DNA from: Desemzia incerta
GTDB lineage: Bacteria; Bacillota; Bacilli; Lactobacillales; Carnobacteriaceae
Direction of reading: 5' to 3'
Length of the DNA: 64,000 nt
Assembly (NCBI RefSeq): GCF_900115825.1
Contig: NZ_FOXW01000001.1
Location: 124,001 to 188,000 of the forward strand
Shown here: one piece after another, positions 34,000 to 42,838 of the stretch
Layout: each line of letters opens with the position of its first letter
Numbering within the stretch: position 1 is the stretch's first letter
The notes under the pieces: model-generated
Databases searched by the model: none
What the model was told of the DNA's origin: nothing
The model's input: only the letters and a program-made list of their open reading frames with translations
Made by a program: the position numbers and the translations under genes

Positions 34000-34824
34000 A
34001 TGACTTTAAAAAGTACTATAGAATTAGCTAACGGAGTGGCCATGCCGACATTTGGTTTAGGTGTTTGGCAAATGAAAGACGGAGAAGAAGTTTCTAATGC
34101 GGTTAAATGGGCAATAGAAGCAGGTTATATCAGTATTGATACAGCTGCAGAATATGGCAATGAATCAGGCGTTGGAAAAGGCATCAAAGAATCTGGCATC
34201 AATAGAGAGGATCTTTTTGTAACTACTAAGGTCAGAAGTGAGATGCAAGGATATGAAAGTACTTTGCAAGCTTATGAAGATAGTTTAGAACGATTGGGAT
34301 TAGATTATGTTGATTTATATTTAGTCCATTGGCCAGTCGAAGGAAAAACAAAAGATACATGGCGTGCATTAGAAAAATTATACAAAGATAAAAAAGTAAG
34401 AGCTATTGGGGTATGTAATTTTCACGTCCATCATTTTGAAGAATTGTTGAAGGATGCTGAGATTGTTCCGATGGTTAACCAAATTGAGCTTCATCCCCTA
34501 TTATCTCAAGAACCGATACGCGAATACTGCAATGAACACAATATTGTAGTCGAAGCTTATTCCCCATTAGGAAGCGGAAAGATCCTCAATCACCCAGTGA
34601 TTCAAGAAATTGCTGAAAAATACAATAAAACTGTAGCTCAAGTGCTGCTGCGTTGGGACATCCAAATTGGTGTTGTGACGATACCTAAATCAACCCACAA
34701 AGAAAGAATTTATGAAAATGCTGATATTTATGATTTTGAATTGACACAAGAAGATATGGATAACATCAATGCGCTGAATAAAAATGAACGTGTTGGAGGA
34801 AATCCAGAAAACTTGCCAATCTAA
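34000..34824 (+). CDS. Aldo/keto reductase
   Basis: 274 residues, single-domain AKR5-like. The catalytic Asp and Tyr lie in SIDTAAEYGNESGVGKG, Lys in VTTKV and His in LVHWP. The NADPH-binding C-terminal motif is IPKSTHKERIYENADIYDF. It reduces aldehydes or diketo compounds (2,5-diketo-D-gluconate reductase-like). CTGGAGG ribosome site. It is monocistronic. Substrate uncertain; probably aldehyde detoxification. Confidence 0.92.
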   Translation: MTLKSTIELANGVAMPTFGLGVWQMKDGEEVSNAVKWAIEAGYISIDTAAEYGNESGVGKGIKESGINREDLFVTTKVRSEMQGYESTLQAYEDSLERLGLDYVDLYLVHWPVEGKTKDTWRALEKLYKDKKVRAIGVCNFHVHHFEELLKDAEIVPMVNQIELHPLLSQEPIREYCNEHNIVVEAYSPLGSGKILNHPVIQEIAEKYNKTVAQVLLRWDIQIGVVTIPKSTHKERIYENADIYDFELTQEDMDNINALNKNERVGGNPENLPI

Positions 34825-34840
34825 AAGATTGGTTTTCTTT
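34815..34840 (+). terminator. Possible weak terminator after the aldo/keto reductase
   Basis: CCAATCT / AGATTGG hairpin overlapping the stop codon, followed by TTTTCTTT. Confidence 0.5.
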
Positions 34841-34908
34841 GGGCAAATTTTATTTTTTGAAGGATCGAGTTGGACAGGTGAATAATCATTTTATAGGAGG
34901 ATAAGAAT

Positions 34909-36186
34909 ATGAAAAAAGTATTGTTGTCTACTTTATTAGTAGGTTCGCTATTTTTAGCAGCTTGTGGAAACGGTTCTGGCGGAGGAAATGCCAATGAAAC
35001 TGAAGATGGTAAAGTGCAAATCACTTTCTTGAACGGCTTCACGGGCGGTGATGGTGGTTACATGAAGAAAATCACGGATGGGTTCAACGAGTCTCAAGAT
35101 GAATACCTGGTAGAAGAAGTACAAGATAAAGACCATTACACAAAATTTAAAACAGGAGATTATGATTTAGTGGTGATCCATGCCAACAACCTTGAAACAT
35201 ATAAGCAAGATGGCATGATCCAAGATATCAATCCATTGATGGAACAAGCCGGATTAAGTATTGGTGACTTTCATGAAGCTGCAGAAAATCTAGTGACTTT
35301 TGATGATGGTACCTATGGTATTCCATTAGACATTCATCCGTTAACCGCATTTTATAACAAACAATTGTCTCCAGAAGCTCCTGAAAACTATGAAGACTTG
35401 GTAGCTTTGACGGAAGAATTGCAAAGTCAAGATCCTAACTTGTATGCAGCAGGAGTCCCTAACGCCGGACTAGTAGAATATTACATTATGACAGCTGCTA
35501 TTCAAAACAACATTGAGCTGCTTGATGGGAATCATTTGAACTTTGCTCAAGAAGAATTAGCTGATGCTTTAATGGTTTACCACGACATGGTTTGGAAAGA
35601 TAATATCTCGCCAGCTGGATTAGGATTAGATGGTGAATTCCAAGCCTTCATGAAACAAGTAGAAGAAGGAAATACCGGTGTTCAAACAGCGGTAGCTCTT
35701 ACAGGACCATGGTACTATCAAGCTGTTTCAGAAACATATGGTGAAGATCTTGGTATCACTTCTATGCCTCAAATTGGAGATGAACCTGGAGTATATGGAG
35801 GATCTCACACGATTGCTTTGCCATCCTCTGTAACGGATGAAAAAGAGATGGAGGCTATTTCAGCATTCGTTGAATACATGTATCAGCCAGAAAACTTAGC
35901 AAATTGGGCAGAGTCTGGACAAGCTCCGCTGCACACAGCAACGTTGGACTTGATTGCAGAAGACCCAGAAAAATATCCTTTAGCGAATGAAAATGCTAAA
36001 CAATTCGATACAGTGACTGGTGCTCCTCAAGTTTATCAATTTGGAGAACAAATGAGATACATGATTGAAAATGTGTTTAGTATGTTGGTGACGGAAGAAA
36101 ACTTGACGAAGGAAGATTTGATGGCTGAACTGCAAATCGCCACAGATAACGCGCAGCAAATTGCCGATACCGCTCCTGAACAGTAA
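34909..36186 (+). CDS. Carbohydrate ABC transporter solute-binding lipoprotein
   Basis: 425 residues. Lipoprotein signal peptide with lipobox LAAC (Cys19), then a Gly-rich linker and an extracellular solute-binding protein family 1 domain (GYMKKITDGFNESQDEYLVE, GPWYYQAVSE). It delivers an oligosaccharide to the permeases at 36406 and 37298. ATAGGAGGATAAG precedes the ATG. The hairpin element at 36222-36384 separates it from the permease genes, a typical place to set a binding-protein excess over permease. Confidence 0.9.
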   Translation: MKKVLLSTLLVGSLFLAACGNGSGGGNANETEDGKVQITFLNGFTGGDGGYMKKITDGFNESQDEYLVEEVQDKDHYTKFKTGDYDLVVIHANNLETYKQDGMIQDINPLMEQAGLSIGDFHEAAENLVTFDDGTYGIPLDIHPLTAFYNKQLSPEAPENYEDLVALTEELQSQDPNLYAAGVPNAGLVEYYIMTAAIQNNIELLDGNHLNFAQEELADALMVYHDMVWKDNISPAGLGLDGEFQAFMKQVEEGNTGVQTAVALTGPWYYQAVSETYGEDLGITSMPQIGDEPGVYGGSHTIALPSSVTDEKEMEAISAFVEYMYQPENLANWAESGQAPLHTATLDLIAEDPEKYPLANENAKQFDTVTGAPQVYQFGEQMRYMIENVFSMLVTEENLTKEDLMAELQIATDNAQQIADTAPEQ

Positions 36187-36221
36187 TTTAAACTAAATCT
36201 ATGCATTACATTATTTGGGAT

Positions 36222-36384
36222 TGGAAACTCTCTTTCAGAGTTGCAGATTTACGAATATTGGATGCGTAAACGTGCGCAAAAAGGCAGCCTCGACGTCCAT
36301 TCACGAGTCACGCTCGGGTGGTTGATGACCATCCGAGCATGATTCATGGATGAATAGGAGGCTAATCGCCTTTTTCCCACTCTC
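36222..36384 (+). repeat. Dispersed intercistronic hairpin element, copy 2
   Basis: Homologous to 25069-25233, roughly 85-90% identical by eye over the last ~137 bp. It has the same small dyad (TTTACGAATATTGGATGCGTAAA region, 36248-36270). The long hairpin runs from AAAAAGGC (36278) to GCCTTTTT (36375) with the GGTTGATGACC loop region. Several substitutions keep pairing as G:U. It lies between the binding-protein and permease genes, 22 bp before the permease ATG. Confidence 0.9.
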
Positions 36385-36405
36385 AAATGTAAAAGGAGGA
36401 TTCAA

Positions 36406-37284
36406 ATGAAGATTTCTAAAATATGGTCAACAGTGATGTATTTGCCTTTTTTTATTTGTTTTGTCCTGTTCTGGGCTATACCGGTTTTCTACGGTATTTA
36501 TATTAGTCTTCATGAGTGGTCTCTCTTTGGAGGAAACGGCGGTTTTGTCGGTTTAGAAAACTATATAACTGTGCTGTCTGGAGATAATATGTTCAGTGTT
36601 TCTTTTTATAGAGGCTTAGAAAATACATTAGTGTTTGTAGGGTTCAGTGTGATCCCATTAGTATTGGTCAGTTTAGGGCTGGCTTTATTAGTAAATAATA
36701 TTCCAAAGAAACTAAAAGTTTTTTTCAGAACAACCTTTTTTATTTCCTATGCTGTTTCTGTAACAGCCGTATCAGCTATTTTTAAATGGTTGTTCACTGG
36801 AAACGGAGGATACATCAATAATGTTTTGAATACGCTCAATATTGCTCCTTTGAACTGGCTGAATGAACAACCGTATGCTTGGATAACGATTTTGATCGCT
36901 ACAGTTTGGTGGACGATCGGATACAATATGATCTTATTTATCAATGCTTTAGACGAAGTGGATTACAATTTATATGAAGCAGCAGGGCTGGATGGGGCCA
37001 ATTGGTGGAAAAAATTTCGCTATGTTACCTTCCCCTCTATAAAAGGTGTTTTTATCTTTGTGCTGATGACGACAATCATTGCTTCATTCAACCTCTACGG
37101 ACAAACATTGCTGATTACTGCAGGCGGACCGCAGCAAAGTACACAATCACTTATCATGGTCATCCAACAAGTGGTCTTTTCTCAAAATAATCTAGGCATC
37201 GGTACGACTATGGCAGTTATTATGGGAGTTATCATGATGGTGATAACAGGTGCACAATACTGGTATGCCTACAGAAAAGACTAG
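36406..37284 (+). CDS. Sugar ABC transporter permease 1
   Basis: 292 residues, six predicted membrane segments. The cytoplasmic loop motif EAAGLDGANWWKKFRYVTFPSIKG (EAA motif) docks the ATPase. MalF/UgpA-like. AGGAGGATTC precedes the ATG. It lies 13 bp upstream of the second permease. No ATP-binding subunit is encoded in the operon, so a shared MsmX/MsmK-type ATPase is presumably used. Confidence 0.93.
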   Translation: MKISKIWSTVMYLPFFICFVLFWAIPVFYGIYISLHEWSLFGGNGGFVGLENYITVLSGDNMFSVSFYRGLENTLVFVGFSVIPLVLVSLGLALLVNNIPKKLKVFFRTTFFISYAVSVTAVSAIFKWLFTGNGGYINNVLNTLNIAPLNWLNEQPYAWITILIATVWWTIGYNMILFINALDEVDYNLYEAAGLDGANWWKKFRYVTFPSIKGVFIFVLMTTIIASFNLYGQTLLITAGGPQQSTQSLIMVIQQVVFSQNNLGIGTTMAVIMGVIMMVITGAQYWYAYRKD

Positions 37285-37297
37285 GAGGGGATAGAAA

Positions 37298-38125
37298 ATG
37301 AAATCAAAGAAAAAAGACATTACTGTAACGCTGATCTCTACAGGCGTGGCTCTGATTTTTCTATTGCCGATCGTCTGGATGATCTTCACTTCTTTTAAAG
37401 AATTAGGTGAATCATTGTCTACTTCATCACTAATACCGAAAAGTTGGACAATAGAAAACTACACGAGTATTTTTGGAGCTGATGCGGATGCTCCTATCTT
37501 AACTTGGTTAATGAACACAGCTATTGTTACTACAGCGGGGACGGCCTTGGTGGTTTTCGTGGATGTATTAGCAGCTTATACATTAGCTAGATTGAATTTG
37601 CCGGGGAAAAAAATATTTTTGAGTATTGTTGTGGGGGCTTTGACCATCCCTGGAATTGTCACACTATTTCCTGCTTTCTTTTTATTTAGAGAAGTTGGAT
37701 ATCTGGATACCTATGCACCATTGATATTGCCTTACTCAGCGGGAACGATGGGCGTTTTCCTGATTTATAACTTTTTGCGGGATTTTCCTCGAGATTTGGA
37801 AGAAGCGGCAATCATTGACGGAGCAAACTTATGGCATATCTTGAGACATGTAATCATGCCTACGATCAAACCAGTTGTAGCCACTTTGACGGTCATTACA
37901 TTTTTAGCGATTTACAACGACTTCCTATGGCCTTCTCTGGTAACGAGTTCGGATGATATGAAGACAGCTACAGTAGGACTTGCTAACTTGATTCAAGGGT
38001 CAAACTTTGTCAATCCGGGTAAAATGATGGCTTCTACAGTGGTTGCCACGGTACCTGCCTTGATTATCTTTATTTTTGCCAATAAATACTTTGTTCGAAG
38101 CGTGACGAATACAGGAATCAAATAA
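37298..38125 (+). CDS. Sugar ABC transporter permease 2
   Basis: 275 residues, six membrane segments, MalG/UgpE-like. EAA motif EAAIIDGANLWHILRHVIMPTIKP. AGGAGGGGATAG precedes the ATG. Partner of the gene just upstream. A terminator-like hairpin (38136-38179) follows before the GH43 gene. Confidence 0.93.
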   Translation: MKSKKKDITVTLISTGVALIFLLPIVWMIFTSFKELGESLSTSSLIPKSWTIENYTSIFGADADAPILTWLMNTAIVTTAGTALVVFVDVLAAYTLARLNLPGKKIFLSIVVGALTIPGIVTLFPAFFLFREVGYLDTYAPLILPYSAGTMGVFLIYNFLRDFPRDLEEAAIIDGANLWHILRHVIMPTIKPVVATLTVITFLAIYNDFLWPSLVTSSDDMKTATVGLANLIQGSNFVNPGKMMASTVVATVPALIIFIFANKYFVRSVTNTGIK

Positions 38126-38135
38126 TTTACGTAAG

Positions 38136-38179
38136 AAACGCAATGCCTTTAGTGTAGAAAGAAGGGTATTGCGTTTTTT
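38136..38179 (+). terminator. Terminator-like hairpin between permease 2 and the GH43 gene
   Basis: ACGCAATGCC pairs with GGGTATTGCGT across a ~19-nt loop, with T6 after it. It would reduce read-through into the glycosidase gene 44 bp later. Confidence 0.75.
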
Positions 38180-38222
38180 ATGGAATAATACCTTCGTTTT
38201 TCATGCGAGAAAGGAGCAGACT

Positions 38223-39254
38223 ATGAAATGGAATAAACGGAATAAGATCATTGTTTTCATTGTCCTGAGTATCATTCTGATTGCAGGAATGGTTCTGATT
38301 TATACTCAAAGTCGTCCAACTTATCAAAATCCTATCGGAGAAATGACAGATATCGGTGACCCTTATGTGTTAAAAGTAGAGGATCAATATTACATGTATG
38401 CCACTTCAGAACCGCATGTGGGTTTCAAAGTGTGGCAATCGGATGATTTAGTCAATTGGGAAGAACAGGTAGAGTTAGCCTACGACCATGAGCTGCAAGA
38501 AGACAAATGGGCAATAGGAGACTTTTGGGCTCCTGAAGTGATTGAATATGAAAACCAGTTTTACATGGTCTATAGTGCTAGAGAATATATCGGCAGTTTA
38601 AAAATCGCCATAGCGGTCAGTGATAGTCCGTTGGGTCCATTTGAAGATGTGGCAGTAGACATTATCCCTGAGGAAGGTTCTTATATCGATGGGCATATTT
38701 TTATAGATGAGGGCTCAGGGCAACCTTACTTATATTATGTAAAAGACAATTTTGAAAATATTATTGATGGAGATCATGTCAGTCAAGTTTATGTTAGAGA
38801 AATGAGTGACGATTTGCTGACAGTAGAAGGGGAAGAGACGTTATTATTGACCCCCGATCAATCTTGGGAGACGCCATATGGGGAATACCAGTGGAATGAA
38901 GGACCATATGTATTGGAAGAAGAAGGCACTTATTATTTGATGTATTCAGCCAATTACTTTGCCAGTCCGTTGTACGCTGTAGGATATGCTACAGCAGATA
39001 ATCCGCTGGGACCATTTGAGAAAGCGGAAGAGAATCCTATTCTGTCGGAAGATGTGGAGAACGGCATCTCGGGACCTGGGCACAATAGTGTAACAGTAGG
39101 GTTGGATAACGAAACGCTCTACACGATTTATCATATGCATACGGATCCCACGGAACCTAGTGGCGACCGGAAAGTAGGGATGGATCTGATCTATATTGAA
39201 AATGGCAAACTGATTATTGAGGGACCCACTTATACAGAGCAGGAATTGAAGTAA
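38223..39254 (+). CDS. Membrane-anchored GH43 glycoside hydrolase
   Basis: 343 residues from the ATG at 38223 (AAAGGAG upstream; the earlier ATG at 38169 lacks a site). An uncleaved N-terminal anchor (residues ~8-26) precedes a five-bladed GH43 catalytic domain. Catalytic base Asp46 is in IGDPYVLK, the pKa-modulating Asp in SYIDGHIF and the acid Glu in NEGPYVLEE. GH43 enzymes cleave arabinose or xylose linkages. With the importer upstream it likely trims plant-cell-wall or related oligosaccharides at the cell surface. No cysteines or binding module. The exact substrate is uncertain. Confidence 0.87.
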   Translation: MKWNKRNKIIVFIVLSIILIAGMVLIYTQSRPTYQNPIGEMTDIGDPYVLKVEDQYYMYATSEPHVGFKVWQSDDLVNWEEQVELAYDHELQEDKWAIGDFWAPEVIEYENQFYMVYSAREYIGSLKIAIAVSDSPLGPFEDVAVDIIPEEGSYIDGHIFIDEGSGQPYLYYVKDNFENIIDGDHVSQVYVREMSDDLLTVEGEETLLLTPDQSWETPYGEYQWNEGPYVLEEEGTYYLMYSANYFASPLYAVGYATADNPLGPFEKAEENPILSEDVENGISGPGHNSVTVGLDNETLYTIYHMHTDPTEPSGDRKVGMDLIYIENGKLIIEGPTYTEQELK

Positions 39255-39317
39255 AGTGGTGGAATGAGGATATACAGTTTCCTTAGCTTGAACTGGTTTA
39301 AAGATGCTGTGTAAAAG

Positions 39318-39660
39318 GGTTAGGGGTTCTACTTGATAAGTAGGCTCAAAAAATGAGTCAGGATGATAAGTAGACAGGTTCTACTTGATAAGTGGGCACA
39401 AAAAACGGGTCAGGATCTCAAGTAGACAGGTTCTACTTGATAAGCAGGCACAAAAAACGAGTCAAGATCTCAAGTAGACGGGTTCTACTTGATAAGTAAG
39501 TACAAAAAATGGGTCAGGATGATAAGTAGACAGGTTCTACTTGATAAGTGGTCACAAAAAATGGGTCAGGATGATAAGTAGACAGGCTCTATTTGATAAG
39601 CCGACACAAAAAACGAGGTAGGATATCAAGTAGACAGGTTTTTACTCGATAATTAACGAA
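39318..39660. repeat. Seven-unit 52-bp palindromic tandem array (same family as 17490-17990)
   Basis: The core CTACTT starts at 39329, 39381, 39433, 39485, 39537 and 39589 (CTATTT), and a degraded TTACTC follows at ~39641. Every step is 52 bp. The palindrome AAGTAGACAGG-TTCTACTT matches the other array. The ~25-bp spacer (GTGGGCACAAAAAATGGGTC type) is different, so the arrays diverged in the spacers while keeping palindrome and period. Confidence 0.94.
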
Positions 39661-39670
39661 AAACAACAAA

Positions 39671-39708
39671 AAGAACGCTCATTGGATCATTGTCCAATGA
39701 GCGTTCTT
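39671..39708. terminator. Terminator of the glnQ operon
   Basis: AAGAACGCTCATTGGA pairs with TCCAATGAGCGTTCTT with a 6-nt loop. Confidence 0.9.
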
Positions 39709-39744
39709 TATTTATAGAAAAAATTTTCTTTCTTAGAGTAGTAA

Positions 39745-40476
39745 TTAAATCAATACTTTATCTAAAAAGTCTTTTGTACGTTCATGTTGTGGATGGTTGA
39801 ATAGTTGTTCTGGTGGTCCTTCCTCGACAATGTAACCACCGTCCATAAAGATAACACGATCCGCAACCTCTTTAGCAAATCCCATTTCATGGGTAACGAC
39901 TAACATCGTCATTCCTTCACGAGCTAATTTTTGCATAACTTCCAGAACGTCCCCAACCATCTCAGGGTCAAGTGCACTGGTTGGCTCATCAAACAACATA
40001 ATATCAGGCTGCATCGCTAAAGCACGAGCGATAGCCACACGTTGTTTTTGTCCACCAGAAAGAGATTTCGGATAGTCGTCCGCTTTCTCAGCTAACCCAA
40101 CAGTTTCCAACAAGCTTAAAGCCCGGTTACGAATCTCTTCGTCTGATTCATCTTTTAATTCTTTAGGTGCCAACATGATATTTTCGATAACTGTTAGATG
40201 TGGGAACAAGTTAAAGTGTTGGAACACCATTCCGATATTTTCGCGAATCTTATTGATGTTTTGAGATGGATCAGTCAAATCACGATCATCGATAATAACT
40301 TTTCCACCTGTGATTTCTTCTAGATTGTTCAAGCAGCGAAGGAATGTACTTTTACCTGATCCAGAAGGACCGATGATACAAATAACTTCTCCTTCTTGCA
40401 CTTCCGCGTTTAAATCCTTTAAGACTTCTAAATCGCCAAAACTCTTTTTAAGGTGTTCTACTTTTAATTTAGTCAT
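39745..40476 (-). CDS. glnQ: Polar amino acid ABC transporter ATP-binding protein
   Basis: 243 residues. Walker [11 protein letters not shown]-loop [11 protein letters not shown], signature LSGGQKQR and Walker [15 protein letters not shown] are all canonical for the GlnQ/PAAT class. It overlaps the fused receptor-permease gene by 8 bp and is its energy-coupling partner. Likely substrate glutamine, glutamate or another polar amino acid. Confidence 0.94.
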   Translation of the reverse strand: MTKLKVEHLKKSFGDLEVLKDLNAEVQEGEVICIIGPSGSGKSTFLRCLNNLEEITGGKVIIDDRDLTDPSQNINKIRENIGMVFQHFNLFPHLTVIENIMLAPKELKDESDEEIRNRALSLLETVGLAEKADDYPKSLSGGQKQRVAIARALAMQPDIMLFDEPTSALDPEMVGDVLEVMQKLAREGMTMLVVTHEMGFAKEVADRVIFMDGGYIVEEGPPEQLFNHPQHERTKDFLDKVLI

Positions 40477-41932
40477 TTGACAATCTCCTTTCCAATACAG
40501 ATGAAACCCATGTCAGAAGCGTGATAATCACAATATAGATGATTCCGACAATCAACCACATACTACCTGATGAGTACGTACGAGCAATAATAATTCGTCC
40601 TGTTTGTGTTAATTCTACTATACCGATTACCGAAAGAATAGACGTATCTTTCAGAGTAATAACAAATTGGTTGATCAATGATGGAATCATGATCTTAATA
40701 GCTTGCGGTAAAATGATTTTTCTCATTGAAGTATTGTAAGAAAGCCCCAAACTTCTACCGGCTTCTAATTGTCCTTTGGCTACGGCTAAAATACCTCCAC
40801 GTACTTGTTCAGAGATATAAGCGGCTGTATTCAGTGTCAATGTTGAAACACCAGCTACAAAGGCCGTCATTTTAATATCAAACAATTGTGGTACTGAGAA
40901 GTAAATAAAGAAAGCTAATACGATCAATGGAATACCACGCATGATTGTAATGTAAATAGATGAAATAGCGTTTAATACTTTATTTGGACTAGCATTGAAT
41001 AAACCAAGGATAGTTCCTAACACTAAAGCAATAGCAAATGAAATCAGTGTTAAGACTAGAGTTTGACCTAAACCACGAGCTAAATCCGACCAGTTGCTCG
41101 CGATTAAGCTGAACAAACCAGTTCCAGTTGCTTCTTCAGCATCTTCGCTGATGTAAGTATCAATAATTTCGTCGTAGGTTCCGTTTTCTTGGATATTTGC
41201 TAAACCTTCATTGAACATTTCCAATAACTCTGGGTTTTGATCTTTGTTTACTGCAAAACCGTAAACATCTCCTGCTTCAGGCTCAAGAGGGAATTTTAAT
41301 TTCAACCCTTGTTGAACAGCGTATGCCATAACAGGGTAGTCATCAAACACAGCATCTGAGTGACCAGCGATAACATCTTCGTACATTGTGGCTGAATCAT
41401 CAAATTGGTTGACTTCAATGTTGTATTCTTCTTTTAATTTATTCACGAAGTTTGCACCAGTCGTTCCAACTTTTACAGCGACTGTTTTGCCTTCCAGGTC
41501 TTCATAAGTAGTGATTTCTTCATTATCTTCAGCAACGGCCATTACGGTTCCAGCTTCAAAATAAGGTTCAGAAAAGTCAAATGATTCTTCACGTTCTGGT
41601 GTGATACTCATAGCAGCGATCATACCGTCAACTTGATTAGTTTCTAAGGCTTGCAATCCAGCACTAAAGTTTAAAGGCTTTAACTCAATCTCGAAGCCTT
41701 GATCTTCTGCAATTGCTTTTATGATGTCAACATCGATTCCGACGTATTCGCCGTCTGCGTTTTGAAATTCAAATGGAGTGTAAGTAACATCCGTTGTAAT
41801 GAGGTATGGATTTTCGGGGCTTCCTTTGTCGCTTTCTGTTTCTGTTGCTTCCGCTTCTAAGGGAATGAAAATGGCAGCCATACTGGCTAAGGCCATAATA
41901 AAGGTAAATAATTTCCTTTTATATTTGTACAT
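40469..41932 (-). CDS. glnP: Amino acid ABC transporter: fused substrate-binding and permease protein
   Basis: 487 residues from the ATG at 41932 with GGAGGAG just upstream; the TTG at 41947 lies in that site. Order: signal peptide (1-~30), one SBP family 3 domain (~40-265, [20 protein letters not shown] onward), then a HisM/GlnP permease domain (~275-487) with the EAA loop [20 protein letters not shown]. Fusion of receptor to permease is typical of GlnPQ systems of Lactobacillales, where two receptor domains are common; this one has a single domain. It forms a complex with GlnQ. Confidence 0.93.
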   Translation of the reverse strand: MYKYKRKLFTFIMALASMAAIFIPLEAEATETESDKGSPENPYLITTDVTYTPFEFQNADGEYVGIDVDIIKAIAEDQGFEIELKPLNFSAGLQALETNQVDGMIAAMSITPEREESFDFSEPYFEAGTVMAVAEDNEEITTYEDLEGKTVAVKVGTTGANFVNKLKEEYNIEVNQFDDSATMYEDVIAGHSDAVFDDYPVMAYAVQQGLKLKFPLEPEAGDVYGFAVNKDQNPELLEMFNEGLANIQENGTYDEIIDTYISEDAEEATGTGLFSLIASNWSDLARGLGQTLVLTLISFAIALVLGTILGLFNASPNKVLNAISSIYITIMRGIPLIVLAFFIYFSVPQLFDIKMTAFVAGVSTLTLNTAAYISEQVRGGILAVAKGQLEAGRSLGLSYNTSMRKIILPQAIKIMIPSLINQFVITLKDTSILSVIGIVELTQTGRIIIARTYSSGSMWLIVGIIYIVIITLLTWVSSVLERRLSND

Positions 41933-42095
41933 GGTTCTCTCCTCCAATTTTTCTATACCCTTAACATTACTTTATGAATGGCACCTTTTCAAATATAATG
42001 CCTTAAAGTACGCAGATTTTCGACAAAAAAGAATATGAATTAAATTAAGAAAGGGTTTTTAAATGTTGCAATAAAGGGATCCCCAACAAAAAAAA

Positions 42096-42132
42096 CACTA
42101 TATCAGTTTCCAGCTAGGATTCTGATATAGTG
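42096..42132 (-). terminator. Terminator of the exonuclease gene
   Basis: CACTATATCAG pairs with CTGATATAGTG (11 bp), followed on the minus strand by a T8 run. Confidence 0.9.
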
Positions 42133-42141
42133 GTCTGTTGA

Positions 42142-42675
42142 TTAAACGTATTTGACGAGTTTTTTCAATGGATCAGTCCCGAAATGTTCTTCTAAATACA
42201 ATAAGATATTGGCGCAAGCCACACTATCGGCTAAAGCATTATGGTGATTATCTAACCTGATGTCTAAAGCATCGCAGACAGTATTTAATTTGTGATTTGG
42301 CAATTCATACAACAATTTCCGGCTGGACTGAACAGTACACAAGGTTTGGTAACTTGGACGTTCGATTCCGTAATAATCCAAACATCCGTGAAGGACGCCA
42401 CGATCAAATGGAAGATTGTGAGCCACGATCAACTGGTTTTGAGTGAATAAAGGTTGGATCTCAGGCCATATTTGCGCAAAAGTTGGAGCATCAACGACAT
42501 CACGTTCATGTATTCCGTGGATTTGAATGTTTTTTTGATTAAAAAAGGTATCTGGTTTCAAGAGTGTATAATAATTGTCGACGATTCTACTGTCGCGAAC
42601 GATCGTAAGAGCTACAGAGCAGGCACTATGTTTCTGGAAGTTGGCTGTTTCAAAGTCAATAGCTGTAAAATTCAT
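42142..42675 (-). CDS. DnaQ-like 3'-5' exonuclease
   Basis: 177 residues. DEDDh motifs: FTAIDFETAN (Exo I, Asp/Glu), VAHNLPFDRGVL (Exo II, Asp) and HHNALADSVACA (Exo III, His then Asp). It resembles the epsilon subunit without polymerase-binding tail. Probably involved in DNA repair or nucleic-acid turnover. Monocistronic. Confidence 0.92.
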   Translation of the reverse strand: MNFTAIDFETANFQKHSACSVALTIVRDSRIVDNYYTLLKPDTFFNQKNIQIHGIHERDVVDAPTFAQIWPEIQPLFTQNQLIVAHNLPFDRGVLHGCLDYYGIERPSYQTLCTVQSSRKLLYELPNHKLNTVCDALDIRLDNHHNALADSVACANILLYLEEHFGTDPLKKLVKYV

Positions 42676-42770
42676 TTCTTTCCTCCGCTTTCTGATACAT
42701 TAAAGATAAAGATATTGTAGCACAACTTTTTTAAAGAAAAATCATTATTAAAATAAAATGATATTCCTGC

Positions 42771-42800
42771 TTGAATGTAATCCATTACACAAGATATAGT
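42771..42800 (+). promoter_or_regulatory. Promoter of the first GH1 gene with palindromic operator
   Basis: TTGAAT (42771-42776), an 18-bp spacer and TATAGT (42795-42800). The perfect palindrome TGTAATCCATTACA (42776-42789) occupies the spacer and overlaps the last base of the -35. The same palindrome in the same position lies upstream of the GH4 gene (47908-47921). Confidence 0.8.
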
Positions 42801-42807
42801 CTATTTG

Positions 42808-42821
42808 TGAAAGCGGTATAA
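42808..42821 (+). promoter_or_regulatory. cre-like site upstream of the first GH1 gene
   Basis: TGAAAGCGGTATAA matches TGWAARCGYTWNCW at 12 of 14 and lies just downstream of the -10, a position used for CcpA repression. Confidence 0.6.
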
Positions 42822-42838
42822 TTTAAGGAGGCTGAATT

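Larger units (their letters stand above)
39255..39744. other. 490-bp convergent gap filled by a tandem array and a terminator
   Basis: Contains the seven-unit array (39318-39660) and the terminator at 39671-39708. No other signal. Confidence 0.6.

Noticed and set aside
39318-39660. CRISPR array
   Set aside because: Same reason: spacers are homogeneous and no cas genes are nearby.
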